Source: JALYGJ01 sp036558545
GTDB lineage: Bacteria; Chloroflexota; Limnocylindria; Limnocylindrales; CSP1-4
Direction of reading: 5' to 3'
Assembly (NCBI GenBank): GCA_036558545.1
Contig: DATBFJ010000071.1
Span: forward strand, 30,951-94,950
Length of the DNA: 64,000 nt
Numbering within the stretch: the first letter of the stretch is position 1; every line of letters begins with the position of its first letter. The notes below the pieces were generated by a model. That model saw only the letters and a list, made by a program, of their open reading frames with translations. It did not search any database and was not told where the DNA came from. Below, one piece after another: positions 9,014 through 17,803 of the stretch. Made by a program: the position numbers and the translations under genes.

Positions 9014-9997
9014 TCAGGTCGTCTCGAGCAGTTCCTTGTAACGGGCCAGATCGACGTTGCCCCCGGACAGCACGGCGACCTTGACGCCGGCCGGCAACGC
9101 GTCGTCGTAATGGATGAGTCCTGCCAGCGACACGGCGCCCGACGGCTCGAGCACCTGCTTGAGCTCCGCAGCGGCGACCGTCATCGCAGCCCGGATCTGC
9201 GACTCGGAAACGAGCAGCACTCCGTCCAGGTAGCGCTGCAGATATGCGAATGGAATCGCTGCAGGTGCCTCGCCGCGCAAGCCATCCGCGATGGTTCGAC
9301 CAACTTTCTCGGAAGGCCACGGTGTGCGTCGACCCACAGCGAGCGAGTCGTGCGTGTCAGCGGCAAGCTCCGGCTCCACGGCGAAAACGTGCGCGTCCGA
9401 GCGGAGCGACTTGACGGCCAGCGAAATGCCTGCGGCCAGACCCCCGAGTCCGACTGGAACCAGTACGACTGGCGGGTCCGCGATGCCGTCGTCTGCCAGC
9501 TGCTCGATGATCTCTAGCCCTATGGTGCCCTGACCGGCGACGATGCGATCGTCGTCAGCTGACGACACGAGCTCGAGCCCCTCGGCATCGGCGATCTCGT
9601 GAGCTCGCCGGACGCGCTCCTCGTTGGCCGGACCAACGAATACGATCTCGCCGCCGTTACGGCGAACACCGTCGACCTTGATCTGCGGCGCGTTGTTGGG
9701 CATGACCACCACGCAGCGCGTGCCGGCAAGCCTTGCCGCCAGGGAGATGGCCTGGGCGTGATTGCCGCTCGAATGCGACACGACGCCGATCTTCTTCTGT
9801 TCGGTGGACAGTTGGGCCACGGCATTGGAGGCGCCACGGATCTTGAATGAGCCGGTCGGCTGGAGGTTTTCCGGCTTGACGTAGCCGACGTCGCGAAAGC
9901 GCAGCAACGGTGTTCGCAAAGCGACGTCACGGACTCTCTCGTAAGCGTCCCGGATGTCGTCGATTGTCACCAGGGAAGGAGCTTGGCTCGATGTCAC
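9014..9997 (-). CDS. PLP-dependent threonine/serine dehydratase (no ACT domain)
   Basis: 327 residues, fold type II PLP enzyme. The PLP lysine lies in GSFKIRGA, the substrate loop is SSGNHAQA, and the phosphate-binding Gly loop is GLGGLAAG. Length and the missing C-terminal ACT domain match the short catabolic (TdcB-like) threonine ammonia-lyases and serine racemases rather than long biosynthetic IlvA. It would convert threonine to 2-oxobutyrate or act on serine; the exact substrate cannot be read. Start is GTG at 9997, divergent from the GuaB3-like gene. The two share a short region containing GTATAC. Confidence 0.88.
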   Translation of the reverse strand: MTSSQAPSLVTIDDIRDAYERVRDVALRTPLLRFRDVGYVKPENLQPTGSFKIRGASNAVAQLSTEQKKIGVVSHSSGNHAQAISLAARLAGTRCVVVMPNNAPQIKVDGVRRNGGEIVFVGPANEERVRRAHEIADAEGLELVSSADDDRIVAGQGTIGLEIIEQLADDGIADPPVVLVPVGLGGLAAGISLAVKSLRSDAHVFAVEPELAADTHDSLAVGRRTPWPSEKVGRTIADGLRGEAPAAIPFAYLQRYLDGVLLVSESQIRAAMTVAAAELKQVLEPSGAVSLAGLIHYDDALPAGVKVAVLSGGNVDLARYKELLETT

Positions 9998-10002
9998 GTC
10001 GG

Positions 10003-10008
10003 TATACT
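10003..10008 (+). promoter_or_regulatory. -10-like TATACT upstream of guaB3-like gene
   Basis: TATACT within TCGGTATACTGC. A near copy of the surrounding bases (TCGGTATACACTGC) precedes mreB, which raises confidence that both are promoters. No clear -35. Confidence 0.45.
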
Positions 10009-10075
10009 GCCGGGACTTGTCGAGAGGCGCTCAAATCCCCGAGGAGCGCAGGCGCCGTGGAGGGTTGGATCGGTC

Positions 10076-11281
10076 GTGTCAGTCGGTAGCGTCGCTATAC
10101 CCGCCGAAGAGTTCGAAACGAGCACCGTGACGACGCGCCGAAGGGCGTCGAAGACCGCCAATCTGCGCCAGACGTATGGCTTCGACGATGTCTCGCTCGC
10201 GCCTGGTACGGAGACCCTCGACCCGGCAGACGTGGACACAACCGTTGATTTCTGTGGCTTCCGACTTTCCGTTCCGATCCTTGCGGCGGCGATGGATGCG
10301 GTCGTCGACCCGGGATTCGCCGGCAAGCTGGCGGGCATGGGGGGCATAGCGGTCCTGAATCTGGAGGGCCTGCAGACACGCTTCGAGGATCCGACGGCCT
10401 CGCTCGAGCAGATCGCGACGGCAGATGCCGAGAAGATTCACGAGGTCCTGGCGGACGTGTACGCAACGCCGATCTCCGAGAAGCTGGTCGCGCGGCGCAT
10501 CGAGGAGATCCATTCGGCCGGATCGCCTGCCTTCGTCGCGGCGACTCCGGCGGCGGCGCGGAAGCTTGGTCCGTTCTGTGCGGAACATGGCGCCGACGCC
10601 TTTCTCGTTCAGTCGCAGGTCTCGTCTGCGCGCCACATCGCGTCCGGCTACGAGGCGCTGACGCTCGGCGAGTTCACCAAGTACATGCCGATACCCGTGG
10701 CAGTTGGCAACACGACCTCATACGAGGCCGCGATCGAGCTGATGCGTCAGGGCGCCGCGGCTGTATTCGTTGGCGTTGGTCCGGGAGCCGCCTGCACAAC
10801 GCGGGACGTGCTCGGCATCGGCGTGCCCCAGGTGACGGCCATCGCCGATGTCGCCGCCGCGCGCGACGACTATCACGATCAGAGCGGACGCTACGTCCCG
10901 GTCGTCGCCGATGGGGGCATGCGCCGCGGCGGCGAGCTGGCCAAGGCGATAGCGGCAGGCGCCGATCTGCTGATGCTTGGTTCGCCACTTGCGCGTGCCG
11001 CCGAGGCACCGGGCAAGGGCACGAACTGGGGTATGGCCGCCCCTTCGCCGACGTTGCCGCGCGGCACGCGCATCAACGTGGGCACGGCGGGCACTCTGGA
11101 GAAGATCCTCTTCGGCCCGGCAGACGTGACTGACGGCACTCAGAACCTCGTCGGCGCGCTGCGCCAGTCGATGGCCGCGCTCGGTGCAAGAAACATCGCA
11201 GCGATGCAGCAGGTCGAGATGGTCTATGCACCGGCCGTGGCGGTCGAGGGCAAGTCGTGGCAGCGTGGAGGGACGCGCTAG
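10076..11281 (+). CDS. guaB3: GuaB3-family IMP dehydrogenase-like protein, no CBS domains
   Basis: About 401 residues; TIM-barrel of the IMPDH/GMPR superfamily. It begins QTYGFDDVSLAPG and reads through without the CBS pair of classical GuaB. The catalytic loop region GVGPGAACTTRDVLGIGVPQ has the active-site Cys. The later blocks VADGGMRRGGELAKAIAAGAD and MLGSPLA match the IMPDH-related group known from Actinobacteria and Chloroflexota as GuaB3, whose true reaction (IMP dehydrogenase versus GMP reductase) has been debated. I place the start at GTG 10076, preceded by GGAGGG at 11 nt; GTG 10127 is a good alternative. guaA is encoded 4 kb downstream on the same strand. Confidence 0.88.
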   Translation: MSVGSVAIPAEEFETSTVTTRRRASKTANLRQTYGFDDVSLAPGTETLDPADVDTTVDFCGFRLSVPILAAAMDAVVDPGFAGKLAGMGGIAVLNLEGLQTRFEDPTASLEQIATADAEKIHEVLADVYATPISEKLVARRIEEIHSAGSPAFVAATPAAARKLGPFCAEHGADAFLVQSQVSSARHIASGYEALTLGEFTKYMPIPVAVGNTTSYEAAIELMRQGAAAVFVGVGPGAACTTRDVLGIGVPQVTAIADVAAARDDYHDQSGRYVPVVADGGMRRGGELAKAIAAGADLLMLGSPLARAAEAPGKGTNWGMAAPSPTLPRGTRINVGTAGTLEKILFGPADVTDGTQNLVGALRQSMAALGARNIAAMQQVEMVYAPAVAVEGKSWQRGGTR

Positions 11282-11297
11282 ATCGGAGAAGTGCCGC

Positions 11298-12074
11298 TCA
11301 GCTCGGCGGGCCCATCTGCTGCTGAAGGGTGATCAGCGGCTGCTGACTTACCTGGAAAATTCCTGAAACCGGTTGGTTGATATCGATAACCAGGTACAGC
11401 ACGACGCTGAATAGAAGTATCAGCAGAGCCGCGGCGATCAGACTGCGCCTGAGCGTAAGACCCGCGTCGTAACCAACGAGGCCGATCGCCAGTACTGAGC
11501 CGACGATCAGAAACAGGATGATTGCTTCGGGCACGCGATTGTTGATCGCGGTGACACGCGAGGCGCCTGTGTCTATCGTGTCGTTGAGCGACTCCACGAA
11601 GATCGCGACCGATTCGGAGTTCGGATCGGCGCGCACCACCTCCTCGGTGATGACCCAAGCCTGTTCGAGGAGCTGGTTTGACTGGTCGACGTTTGACTGA
11701 AGCTCCAATTTGTCTGCGGTGGTGATCCGCAGCGGCAGGTACTGTCGGAGGAGCTCGCGGAGCTCGTCGCTCTGCGGCTCCTGCAGGTAGCCAGCCCGAA
11801 GGTATGTCGTGCCGATGGCGTTTGCTTCCTGCTGGACCAAGCCGCGGCGAGTGTCGAAACGGTCACTGGCCATGCCCATCGTGATGGCCAGCAGGAACGC
11901 CATGAGTGCCAACAACGCACCGACGAGAGTGCTGGTGGGTCCTTCCTTCTCGTCCGGGCTGCGCTTCTCGCGGTATGCGCCAAGCCTGAAGCCGCCCTCG
12001 AATGCGACGAGCATCGCGACCAGGATCAGGACGAAGAGGAGCCATTCTGGGATCGAGTCCAGGAACTGAGTCAC
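11298..12074 (-). CDS. DUF4239 (bestrophin-like) membrane protein
   Basis: 258 residues. An N-terminal helix pair (WLLFVLILVAMLVAFEGGF and TLVGALLALMAFLLAITMG) is followed by the conserved DRFDTRRGLVQQEANAIGT, a soluble helical middle and two C-terminal helices. This is the DUF4239 pattern, distantly compared to bestrophin channels; transport function is unproven. The GTG start at 12074 follows TACGCT by 6 nt on the minus strand. It stands alone between the GuaB3-like gene (convergent) and the F420-type gene (divergent). Confidence 0.82.
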   Translation of the reverse strand: MTQFLDSIPEWLLFVLILVAMLVAFEGGFRLGAYREKRSPDEKEGPTSTLVGALLALMAFLLAITMGMASDRFDTRRGLVQQEANAIGTTYLRAGYLQEPQSDELRELLRQYLPLRITTADKLELQSNVDQSNQLLEQAWVITEEVVRADPNSESVAIFVESLNDTIDTGASRVTAINNRVPEAIILFLIVGSVLAIGLVGYDAGLTLRRSLIAAALLILLFSVVLYLVIDINQPVSGIFQVSQQPLITLQQQMGPPS

Positions 12075-12080
12075 GTTCGC

Positions 12081-12086
12081 AGCGTA
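12081..12086 (-). promoter_or_regulatory. -10-like TACGCT, leaderless promoter of DUF4239 gene
   Basis: TACGCT, 6 nt, then the GTG at 12074 on the minus strand. Confidence 0.4.
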
Positions 12087-12104
12087 GCGCGATCATGGGC
12101 GCCA

Positions 12105-12461
12105 ATGAGGGACGCAGACGCCATCGGTCGGGAACTCGCCGAGTGGGGCAAGGTCGTGCTGATCGAGACTCACGGACGAACAACCGGGACGCCGGTGCGC
12201 ACCGCCGTCGGCTTTGTCGTCGAGCCTGACGGTTCGCTGCTCGTGGCAGCCGGCGCGGATGACGCCGATTGGGCGCTCAACCTGCGCCACGATCCGGAAT
12301 GCGCGGCCACGGTGGGCGATAGGACGGCCAAGTATCTGGCGACCGAACTGCACGGCGCTGAGGGAAACAGCGCCATCTCATCGCTGATCCTGAAATACGG
12401 CACGCCGGCGGAACGTCTGGGCCGAGGTCCTGCGTTCAGGCTTCAGCCGGCGACCAGTTGA
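12105..12461 (+). CDS. small F420-type (DUF385/Ddn-like) oxidoreductase
   Basis: 118 residues with the split-barrel signature of deazaflavin-dependent nitroreductase-like proteins: ETHGRTTGTPVRTAVGFV, then LLVAAGADDADWALNLRHDPEC. Members bind coenzyme F420 and reduce diverse substrates; the one used here is unknown. It ends 12 bp before the likely start of the AlkZ-like gene and probably shares its transcript. The luciferase-like protein at 49.6 kb is a second probable F420 user, which supports F420 being made by this organism. Confidence 0.78.
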   Translation: MRDADAIGRELAEWGKVVLIETHGRTTGTPVRTAVGFVVEPDGSLLVAAGADDADWALNLRHDPECAATVGDRTAKYLATELHGAEGNSAISSLILKYGTPAERLGRGPAFRLQPATS

Positions 12462-12472
12462 CCCACCAGGCG

Positions 12473-13540
12473 ATGGATGGCCAGACGCTCAGCGTGCGCC
12501 GGCTCAACCGCGCGCTTCTGGCTCGCCAGCACCTCCTCGAGCCGTCGACCAAGCCGCTGACGGAGGTTCTCGAGGACGTTGGCGGACTGCAGACGCAGTA
12601 CGCGCCCGCAGCCTACGTGGGCCTGTTCAGCCGGATGAAATCGTTCGAACGCGAGACCCTGACGCGCGCGATGGAGAGGCGCGAGGTCATCCACGGCACG
12701 CTCATGCGCACGACGATCCATACCGTCTCCGCACGTGACTACTGGCCGATGGTCGCCGGCATTCGCCGCGCACGCCAGGAGTGGGTCATGCGCGTCTCCT
12801 CAGGCATGCGCGGGGATGCGCCAATTGAGCCGGTTGTGCAGGCCATCCGCGAAACCCTGCGCAACGGACCAGTTCGTGCCAGGCAGCTGAGCAGCGAGAT
12901 AGCCGCGCGTGGTTATCCGCCGCAAGCGGTCGGTTGGGCGAGTTTGTGGATCGACATCGTGCGCATTCCGCCATCCGGCACGTGGGAGCGGCGTGCGAAC
13001 GACCTGTACGAGCTCGCCGACCGCTGGCTGCCAATTGACAGCCAACCGGCCAGCCCGCCGAGCGAGGACGACGGCCTGCGACTCCTCATGAAGCGCTACC
13101 TGGGTGGTTTTGGACCGGCCTCGGTTACCGACATGGCCGCATGGGCGGGCGTGCCAGCCGCGCGATGGCGGCCGATTCTCGCCAATACAGAGCTGCGCCG
13201 ATTCAAGGACGAGAACGGCCGAACCTTGATTGACCTGCCCGGCGCGCCCCTGCCCCCGGAGGACGCTCGTGCCGCTGTTCGATTCATCGCTCAGTTCGAC
13301 TCGATCCTGCTGGTCAACTGCCGCCGAACGCAGGTCCTGCCTGAGCGCTATCGACCGTTGATATTCAGCACGAAGGCACCTCAGTCCTTCCCCACTTTCA
13401 CCGTCGACGGCCAGGTCGCGGGGACGTGGCGGTACGAAGATGGACACGTGGTCACGGACAGCTTTGCACGGCTCTCGAAGGCGCAGCTGCGCGATGTCGA
13501 GGACGAAGCCGAGCGAATGACGCAGTTTTATCGTGATTGA
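12473..13540 (+). CDS. AlkZ-like winged-helix DNA glycosylase family protein (copy 1)
   Basis: 355 residues of the HTH_42/AlkZ family. The N-terminal block LSVRRLNRALLARQHLLEP and GLQTQYAPAAYVGL contain a Q-x-Q motif (QTQ). In AlkZ-type crosslink glycosylases that position holds the catalytic Gln pair. Winged-helix segments follow to the C-terminus. Many homologues are annotated only as winged-helix DNA-binding proteins, so glycosylase activity is inference. The ATG at 12473 is preferred over TTG 12458, which would overlap the previous stop. A second, divergent family member lies at 16.7 kb. Confidence 0.82.
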   Translation: MDGQTLSVRRLNRALLARQHLLEPSTKPLTEVLEDVGGLQTQYAPAAYVGLFSRMKSFERETLTRAMERREVIHGTLMRTTIHTVSARDYWPMVAGIRRARQEWVMRVSSGMRGDAPIEPVVQAIRETLRNGPVRARQLSSEIAARGYPPQAVGWASLWIDIVRIPPSGTWERRANDLYELADRWLPIDSQPASPPSEDDGLRLLMKRYLGGFGPASVTDMAAWAGVPAARWRPILANTELRRFKDENGRTLIDLPGAPLPPEDARAAVRFIAQFDSILLVNCRRTQVLPERYRPLIFSTKAPQSFPTFTVDGQVAGTWRYEDGHVVTDSFARLSKAQLRDVEDEAERMTQFYRD

Positions 13541-13568
13541 GACGCTGGTCGGACAGCGGCCTCTTGCG

Positions 13569-13574
13569 TAGGAT
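13569..13574 (+). promoter_or_regulatory. -10-like TAGGAT, leaderless promoter
   Basis: TAGGAT, 6 nt, then GTG at 13581. Confidence 0.4.
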
Positions 13575-13580
13575 CTCGCC

Positions 13581-14087
13581 GTGAGCGTTGACGCCCTGAT
13601 GACCGCCGCCGTGGGGGCGTTCTTCGGCGCCGCCGGCTGGCTCCTCGTGGGGCTATTCATGACCCGTCGGCAGACCGAGCGCCAATCGCGCAATGCCGCT
13701 CGAGCCGTCTATTTCGAGCTGTCGATGAACGCCATCGACATCAACGTCGCCGAGGAGCACCTCGTCTTCCAGCCACTGCGGCGCGGAAGCTTCGACGCGC
13801 TACTCCCCGAGCTGGCGACCTGGCTGCACGCTGATGAGCTCGAAACGATCGTCAAGGCGTATATGAGCCACGCTGGCTACGAGCAGGCCCAGCGTGACGA
13901 CAAGTTGCCCGTGCCGGTCCGCAAGGCCCTGCTTCACACGGTCTATGAGCAGCATCGCGCGGCGATGGAGCTGCTCCTGCGAAGATCGTTCTCGCCGCGT
14001 GACGCCGCACGGATGTCCAGTGCGAGCGCGCTGGGCCATACATCTTCCGACCCATCTCGAGCCGCTGCGGGAGCGCGAAATGCCTGA
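13581..14087 (+). CDS. hypothetical protein with one N-terminal membrane helix
   Basis: 168 residues; I do not recognise the family. An N-terminal hydrophobic helix (LMTAAVGAFFGAAGWLLVGLFM) is followed by basic RRQTERQSR and a helical soluble region resembling a small cytoplasmic domain. The last 30 residues are Ser/Ala-rich and probably disordered. GTG start 6 nt after TAGGAT. The 3' end overlaps the first SnoaL-like gene by 8 bp, so the two are probably co-expressed. Confidence 0.7.
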   Translation: MSVDALMTAAVGAFFGAAGWLLVGLFMTRRQTERQSRNAARAVYFELSMNAIDINVAEEHLVFQPLRRGSFDALLPELATWLHADELETIVKAYMSHAGYEQAQRDDKLPVPVRKALLHTVYEQHRAAMELLLRRSFSPRDAARMSSASALGHTSSDPSRAAAGARNA

Positions 14088-14532
14088 GTCCAAGCAAGAT
14101 TTTTTTCGCCGCTACATGAACGCCATCGCCGGCAAGGACTTCGAGACTCTCGAGGCAATGATTCATCCCGACTATGTCGGCGAGTACCCGCAGTCGGGCG
14201 AGCTCTTTCGCGGGTTCCAGGCCTTCCGATTCCAGCTCGAGCAATACCCCGGCGGACTGCCCGCGGACCGTTTCGAGGACTCCAGTACCAAGGTTCTGGG
14301 TGACGAGGAGCGCTGGGCCATCTCACCTGGTTACACGGTGCTTCCCCTGTCTGGGCCGGAGCGCTTCACGACGGTCAGCCGGGCGCCTTATCCGGACGGC
14401 TCGCGTTGGTGGGTTGTCTCGATCCTGACCATGAAGGACGACAAAATCTGGCACGCCGAGACTTACTGGGCGCCGGAATTCGAGCCACCCGAGTGGCGCA
14501 AGGGGATCGTCGAAATCATTCCGCGCGACTGA
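14080..14532 (+). CDS. SnoaL-like (NTF2-fold) protein, first of a tandem pair
   Basis: 150 residues. The N-terminal DFFRRYMNAIAGKDFETLEAMIHPDYVGEYPQSGE-type block is the polyketide-cyclase/SnoaL-like entry helix, followed by the WAISPGYTVLP and WWVVSILTMKDDKIWHAETYWAP strands. Such proteins bind small hydrophobic ligands and may act as isomerases, hydrolases or simple binding proteins. ATG 14080 is chosen because upstream in-frame sequence runs inside the preceding gene. About 40% of positions match the next gene, so the pair arose by tandem duplication. Confidence 0.8.
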   Translation: MPESKQDFFRRYMNAIAGKDFETLEAMIHPDYVGEYPQSGELFRGFQAFRFQLEQYPGGLPADRFEDSSTKVLGDEERWAISPGYTVLPLSGPERFTTVSRAPYPDGSRWWVVSILTMKDDKIWHAETYWAPEFEPPEWRKGIVEIIPRD

Positions 14533-14538
14533 CCCACG

Positions 14539-14982
14539 GTGGCTGACGACCCGCGCGAATTCTTCGTTCGCCTGATCGAGGCGATGAACTCGCACGACCT
14601 CGACGCCGCGGAATTGATGATCCATCCGGACTTCGTCGGTGACAGCTATCAGTCTGGCGAGAGAAGCCGCGGCCGAGAGGGTTTCAGGGCACAACTGCGC
14701 GACTATCCCGGCGCGGCGGAGAGCCCGATCTCGCTTGACGATGCTCAGATGTATGGCGACGACCTGCGCTGGGCGGTGACGCCCGGCTATACGGTCGTGC
14801 CGCTGCGCTCGGGAAACGACTACACGGTCGTGTTCCGGTCGCGCTATCCCGACGGATCCTGGTGGCGAGTCGTGCTGCTCATCGAGCTGCGGGACAACAT
14901 GCTGTACCGCATGGAGCCCTATTTCGCCCCTGAGCTGCCGGCACCGTTGGCGGAGTCGATAGCCAGCTTCCCACACGGCTAG
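14539..14982 (+). CDS. SnoaL-like (NTF2-fold) protein, second of a tandem pair
   Basis: 147 residues, paralogue of the preceding gene with aligned blocks HDLDAAELMIHPDFVGDSYQSGE, LRWAVTPGYTVVPL and MLYRMEPYFAPEL. GTG start 6 bp after the upstream stop. Same expected fold and unknown ligand; differences cluster in the middle, which lines the pocket in this fold, so the two copies may have different ligands. Confidence 0.8.
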   Translation: MADDPREFFVRLIEAMNSHDLDAAELMIHPDFVGDSYQSGERSRGREGFRAQLRDYPGAAESPISLDDAQMYGDDLRWAVTPGYTVVPLRSGNDYTVVFRSRYPDGSWWRVVLLIELRDNMLYRMEPYFAPELPAPLAESIASFPHG

Positions 14983-15071
14983 ACTTGGCCGACCAGCGGA
15001 GGGGTTGACCGATCGAGCGAAGCGGGCGCGGCAAGACAGTCCACGGCGAGGCAGCCAACGCAGGCCACCGT

Positions 15072-16706
15072 GTGCTCGCGCCAGATGACGCCGAGGTCGA
15101 GGCGTATCTCGAGGTAGCGCTTGACGCGCCGTCCCCTGAGCGGGCGCCTGACGACGATCCTCAATTTGTCGACAGCGTCATAGTCCTCGATTTCGGCGGT
15201 CAAACGGCGCAACTCATTGCGCGACGAGTTCGCGAGCTGAACGTCTACTCGGAGCTCCTGCCGTTCGATACGCCGTGGAACGAGATCCGCAGGCGCAAGC
15301 CGCGCGCCGTCATCCTGTCGGGTGGCCCGATGAGCGTCTATGAAGACGGCGCGCCACATCCAGATCCTCTTCTGTGGCAGGACCCGGGGATGCCTGTGCT
15401 GGGCATCTGCTACGGCCTTCAACTGATGGCTCACCACCTTGGCGGTGACGTCGTCCCTGCCGAGAAACGCGAATACGGCCCCGCCGTGATCTCGATCACG
15501 ACGGAAGATGGCCTGTTCCGTGGCATCGCCCGCGAACAGCGCGTGTGGATGAGCCACGGCGACTCGATCGTGTCGCCGCCGGACGGGTTTCAGCCGCTGG
15601 CCAGGACCGCCTCGACGCCATACGCCGGCCTGTCGGATCCCAGCCGCGGTATGTACGGCATCCAGTTCCACCCTGAAGTGGTCCACACACCAGCGGGCCG
15701 CGACATCCTGCGCAACTTCGTGGTCGGCATTGCCGGCGCGAGGGCAACGTGGACGTCGCAGAGCTTCATCGACTCCACCGTCGCGGACATCCGCGCCCGC
15801 GTGGGCGAGGGCAAGGTCATCTGCGCGCTGTCCGGTGGGGTCGACTCGGCCGTCGCAGCGACGCTCGTCCATCGTGCCGTGGGCGACCAGCTGACGTGCA
15901 TCTACGTCGACCACGGCCTGATGCGCAAGCGCGAGTCGGAGCTTCTGCGCGAGACGTTCGAGCAGAACCTGGGAATGAACCTCGTGATGGTCGACGCCCG
16001 CGCGCGTTTCCTTGCCCGGCTGGCGGGCGTCGACGACCCTGAGCAGAAGCGCAAGATCATCGGCGACGAGTTCATCCGCGTCTTCGAGGAAGAGGCGGCC
16101 AAGCTGGGCCAGATCGACTTCCTCACGCAGGGCACGCTCTACCCCGACGTGATCGAGAGCGCGACGTCCGAGACGAAGGCGGCGCAGAAGATCAAGACGC
16201 ACCACAACGTTGGCGGCCTGCCCGCGGACCTCCGCTTCCAGCTCATCGAACCACTTCGCTACCTGTTCAAGGACGAGGTCCGACTGGTCGGCACGGAGCT
16301 GGGGCTGCCCGAGTCGATGGTCCAGCGCCAGCCTTTCCCCGGCCCGGGCCTGGCCATCCGGATCATCGGCGAGGTCACCGCGGAGCGGCTCGAAACCCTC
16401 CGGGAGGCCGACTGGATCGTCATCGACGAGGTCAAGGCGGCGGGGCTTTATCGCCAGCTCTGGCAGTCGTTCGCCATCCTGACCCCGGTGCGCAGTGTCG
16501 GTGTCATGGGCGATGGTCGGACGTATGCCAACGTCGTCGCGGTTCGGGCCGTGACGTCCGAGGACGGCATGACCGCCGACTGGGCGAAGCTGCCCTACGA
16601 GGTCCTGGGCAAGATCTCCTCGCGCATCGTGAACGAGGTCCCAGGCGTGAATCGCGTCGTCTACGACATCTCCAGCAAGCCGCCTGCAACGATCGAGTGG
16701 GAGTAG
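15072..16706 (+). CDS. guaA: GMP synthase (glutamine-hydrolysing)
   Basis: 544 residues; makes GMP from XMP, ATP and glutamine. The class I glutamine amidotransferase domain has VLDFGGQTAQLIARRVRE, nucleophile Cys in GICYGLQLM and His/Glu in FHPEV. Next is the PP-loop ATPase (ALSGGVDSAV) and the C-terminal dimerisation domain ending SSKPPATIEWE, the invariant GuaA terminus. An extra 30 or so residues precede the usual start. The GTG start lies 85 nt after a TAGACT hexamer (14981-14986). Together with guaB3 it covers guanine nucleotide synthesis. A 582-codon frame on the opposite strand is a shadow. Confidence 0.97.
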   Translation: MLAPDDAEVEAYLEVALDAPSPERAPDDDPQFVDSVIVLDFGGQTAQLIARRVRELNVYSELLPFDTPWNEIRRRKPRAVILSGGPMSVYEDGAPHPDPLLWQDPGMPVLGICYGLQLMAHHLGGDVVPAEKREYGPAVISITTEDGLFRGIAREQRVWMSHGDSIVSPPDGFQPLARTASTPYAGLSDPSRGMYGIQFHPEVVHTPAGRDILRNFVVGIAGARATWTSQSFIDSTVADIRARVGEGKVICALSGGVDSAVAATLVHRAVGDQLTCIYVDHGLMRKRESELLRETFEQNLGMNLVMVDARARFLARLAGVDDPEQKRKIIGDEFIRVFEEEAAKLGQIDFLTQGTLYPDVIESATSETKAAQKIKTHHNVGGLPADLRFQLIEPLRYLFKDEVRLVGTELGLPESMVQRQPFPGPGLAIRIIGEVTAERLETLREADWIVIDEVKAAGLYRQLWQSFAILTPVRSVGVMGDGRTYANVVAVRAVTSEDGMTADWAKLPYEVLGKISSRIVNEVPGVNRVVYDISSKPPATIEWE

Positions 16707-17803
16707 CTGCCAGGACCAGCTGGGCAAGAGCTCTGGCGTGGCGCATGGGTCGCCAGTTTCTTGAGCCGGTTGCTGATGCGTCGGTTGAAGACGTCGTTGG
16801 ACGACTCGGAGCGCTCCAGGCGCAGTCCGAAGACGCCACAGAGCTCTCGATCTATCTTCGAAGGAGGTCGTTTGAGCGTGCCGACGTAGCCGATGCGTTC
16901 AGGGACGGCCGTCTGATCAGGACCTTCGCGTTTCGCGGAGCGACTCACCTGATGACAGTTCAGATGGCTGCGATCTTCCTCACGCTCCGAGCGTCGAGCA
17001 AGGTCTGGGAGCGGCCGGCCTGGCAGGAGTTCTACAAGCTGAAGCCGTCAGATTGGCCGGCGTTTCGTCAGACCGTCCGCGATGCGCTCGCGGACGGCCC
17101 GCTGACTCGACAGGAGCTTGGCCGGAGAGTCACCGCCCACGCGCGCTACTCCCATCTGAGCTTCGTCTTCACCGACGACAACTGGACCCTCCTCAAGCCG
17201 CTGACGTGGATGGGCGACATGGCCTTTGGTTCACCAATGGGCGGCCGTGCCACGTTTCAGCGCTTGGACTCCAATCCGCGTTGGACTGGTCTTGTGGATG
17301 TTGACGAGGCAGGAATCGAAGCCGTCCGCGCCTATCTGTCTGCGTACGGTCCGGCGACTGTCGGTCACCTCAACTACTGGCTCGGAAACGGACTGAGCGC
17401 CGGTCGCAAGAAGGTCTCATCCTGGATTTTGCGGCTCGGCGACGCGATCGCGCAGGTAGACGTACAGGGCGAGTCCGCTTTGGTTCTGGCTGAGCACGTT
17501 GACGAACTCGCCGCAGCACGCGAAACGCGCACCGTTCGCATGTTGCCGGCCTACGACCAGTGGATGATCGGGCCAGGCACGGCCGACGACCGCGTGACGC
17601 CAAGATCGTGGCGTTCGGCCGTCACGCGGGGATCGAACGTCGTGATCGTGGGCGGCGTGGTCTGTGGAACTTGGAAGGTGAAGGGCGAACTCGTCATCGT
17701 CGATGCGCTGGACGACTCCGGGTCGATGCCCCGCGACGAGATTGACAGGGAGATTGGCCGCACAGGCAGAATCCTGGGCAAGGCGCTCGTACTCGATGGC
17801 TGA
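16697..17803 (+). CDS. AlkZ-like winged-helix family protein (copy 2)
   Basis: 368 residues, same family as the gene at 12.5 kb. SWARALAWRMGRQFLEP is followed by GRLGALQAQ, giving Q-A-Q at the catalytic position of AlkZ-type glycosylases; the C-terminal MLPAYDQWMIGP block is typical. The conserved SWARALAWR before the internal Met at 16745 argues for the GTG start at 16697, which overlaps the guaA stop by 10 bp. Identity to copy 1 is low, so this is an old duplication or independent acquisition. Confidence 0.8.
   Translation: MGVAARTSWARALAWRMGRQFLEPVADASVEDVVGRLGALQAQSEDATELSIYLRRRSFERADVADAFRDGRLIRTFAFRGATHLMTVQMAAIFLTLRASSKVWERPAWQEFYKLKPSDWPAFRQTVRDALADGPLTRQELGRRVTAHARYSHLSFVFTDDNWTLLKPLTWMGDMAFGSPMGGRATFQRLDSNPRWTGLVDVDEAGIEAVRAYLSAYGPATVGHLNYWLGNGLSAGRKKVSSWILRLGDAIAQVDVQGESALVLAEHVDELAAARETRTVRMLPAYDQWMIGPGTADDRVTPRSWRSAVTRGSNVVIVGGVVCGTWKVKGELVIVDALDDSGSMPRDEIDREIGRTGRILGKALVLDG

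Noticed and set aside
14979..16727. 582-codon open frame antisense to guaA
   Set aside because: GuaA on the plus strand is certain; the antisense frame is His/Arg/Asp-rich with no family signal, a typical high-GC shadow.
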